In this document: one piece after another, positions 5,028-5,972 of the stretch
How positions within the stretch are numbered: position 1 is the stretch's first letter
Layout: every line of letters begins with the position of its first letter
Assembly (NCBI GenBank): GCA_013335235.1
Contig: JAAXVZ010000089.1
Span: 1-5,972 of the forward strand
DNA length: 5,972 bases
From: Nanobdellota archaeon
Lineage (GTDB): Archaea > Nanobdellota > Nanobdellia > Woesearchaeales > GW2011-AR15
Reading direction: 5' to 3'
The notes under the pieces: model-generated
Seen by the model: only the letters and a program-made list of their open reading frames with translations
Told to the model about the DNA's origin: nothing
Database searches by the model: none
Program-made: the position numbers and the translations under genes

Positions 5028-5972
5028 GTGAAGGAACCGCCAAAACCAAAAGAAGAGGGATTCTATGCTATCCTTTTCATCGCGTCGATTCTCGGCATAA
5101 TCCTGGCTTTTGCCCTGTCGATGCACTTCAGGCAGGCCCTTTATGATCGGCCTGACCGTTTCAGCGAAGTGTTCTTTCCTGATCCCGAGAACCTTCCTAA
5201 TTTCATTTCCCTCGGGCAGAATTACTCTTACAGCTTTGTCATCCGCAGCAGCGAGGAATCTGCAAAGAGGCTAAACTACACAACAGGGATAGAGCTATAC
5301 AAGATTTACAATATTACAGAATCCAAGTATGGCTGCGTGGCAAGATACCAGCCAAAGATATTCATGGACTGGACCAATGAATCTGTCGAAGATTGGCCTT
5401 ATACAAGAGATAGGCTGTTCGATCAGGTGCAGAGGCTGATGGTTAAGCCCAATTACATGACAAAGATAAACTGGTCTTACTACACTATAGAGGCATCGTT
5501 CCCTCCTGTTTCCGGGCCAGGCGAGCTTGTGTTCTATTTTTCAGATGAGAATAGCTTCAAATACAAAGTCAGCCTGGACCAGTCCGTAAACAGGACCATG
5601 ATAAACGGGGCTGTCCTCGGGTATAGTGACCTCTCAAAAGGCAATAACCTCCTCCAGATAAAGGCCAGGGAAGGGAACGTATCTGTGTTCCTGAATTCAA
5701 AGCCTGTTGCCAGCGCTGCAATTTATAATATCTCGAACGGGACTTTCGGGATCGCGACCCAGGATAGCTATATTGTCATATCTTCTGTCCTTGTTTACCA
5801 GGACAGGCCGCTTGCTATACCTGACAACCCGGCGCTGAAGAGATATGCGATAAGCGACGGGTTTATACACGGGCTAATAGGAGAGATAAGGGGATTCAGG
5901 TCAAGAGCCCTCTACCTGCAGAGGACATATGATGAGTGGAACCATACCATAAACTGCGAGAAGGAATCATTC
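5028..5972 (+). CDS. Sequon-rich membrane-anchored extracellular protein, 3' end outside window
   Basis: I do not recognise a named family. The open frame gives 315 residues with no stop. Residues 1-10 are polar and rich in Lys, Glu and Pro. A single hydrophobic helix spans about 12-31, and the rest looks extracytoplasmic. Residues about 55-97 (LGQNYSYSFVIRSSEE..., then an alternating strand pattern) faintly recall the beta-sandwich of archaeal DUF1616 proteins. Residues about 148-258, including FYFSDENSFKYKVSL, NLLQIKAREGNVSVFLNSKP, GTFGIATQDS and ISSVLVYQD, resemble a concanavalin/LamG or DUF1080-type jelly roll. Ten N-x-S/T sequons occur at N65, 83, 95, 117, 148, 188, 217, 234, 237 and 305. 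GTG at 5028 is chosen because it lies about 26 bases past the TATA box. A TTG two codons earlier (5022) is possible. It is divergent from the glycan operon and may be a glycoprotein substrate. Confidence 0.8.
   Translation, partial: MKEPPKPKEEGFYAILFIASILGIILAFALSMHFRQALYDRPDRFSEVFFPDPENLPNFISLGQNYSYSFVIRSSEESAKRLNYTTGIELYKIYNITESKYGCVARYQPKIFMDWTNESVEDWPYTRDRLFDQVQRLMVKPNYMTKINWSYYTIEASFPPVSGPGELVFYFSDENSFKYKVSLDQSVNRTMINGAVLGYSDLSKGNNLLQIKAREGNVSVFLNSKPVASAAIYNISNGTFGIATQDSYIVISSVLVYQDRPLAIPDNPALKRYAISDGFIHGLIGEIRGFRSRALYLQRTYDEWNHTINCEKESF

Noticed and set aside
1..5972. CRISPR array, tRNA/rRNA gene, insertion sequence or long repeats
   Set aside because: No regularly spaced direct repeats, cloverleaf-like sequence, transposase motifs or terminal inverted repeats were seen on reading both strands. 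The window is nearly all coding.

Overview
The window looks archaeal. The evidence is a leaderless forward gene placed about 26 bases behind a clean TATA box (ttatttaaat), heavy use of ATA (Ile) and AGG/AGA (Arg) codons, strong GGAGGTGAT-type Shine-Dalgarno sites inside an operon, and a DUF354 protein beside an Alg7/AglH-type GlcNAc-1-phosphate transferase. A DPANN (Woesearchaeota-like) or related lineage is my guess, but nothing here fixes the phylum.

Layout: bases 1-4905 are a tightly packed minus-strand operon for building a lipid-linked or surface glycan. In transcription order it encodes (i) a polytopic polyprenyl/dolichyl-phosphate GlcNAc-1-phosphate transferase (4905-3919), (ii) a DUF354 GT-B-like protein (3910-2954), (iii) a GT4 glycosyltransferase (2957-1896), (iv) a CE4/NodB polysaccharide deacetylase without a signal peptide (1909-926), (v) a GT2 glycosyltransferase with C-terminal hydrophobic segments (939-79), and (vi) the first codons of a second GT2-like gene (82 to the window edge), interrupted by an in-frame TAG at codon 24. 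Gene junctions are an 8-base gap, 4-base ATGA overlaps or 14-base overlaps, with ribosome sites lying inside the upstream reading frame, so translational coupling is likely along the whole operon.

Bases 4906-5027 are the only non-coding stretch (122 bases) and hold divergent promoters. From 5028 to the right edge runs the start of a plus-strand gene for a single-pass membrane protein. Its outer part carries ten N-x-S/T sequons and a stretch resembling a concanavalin/LamG-type beta-sandwich. It is unfinished at the window end.

Working model (inference): the transferase loads the first sugar phosphate on a lipid carrier, DUF354 and the GT4/GT2 enzymes extend it on the cytoplasmic face, and the deacetylase unmasks an amino sugar on the growing glycan. 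The divergent sequon-rich protein is a plausible acceptor. No oligosaccharyltransferase (AglB) or flippase is present in the window.
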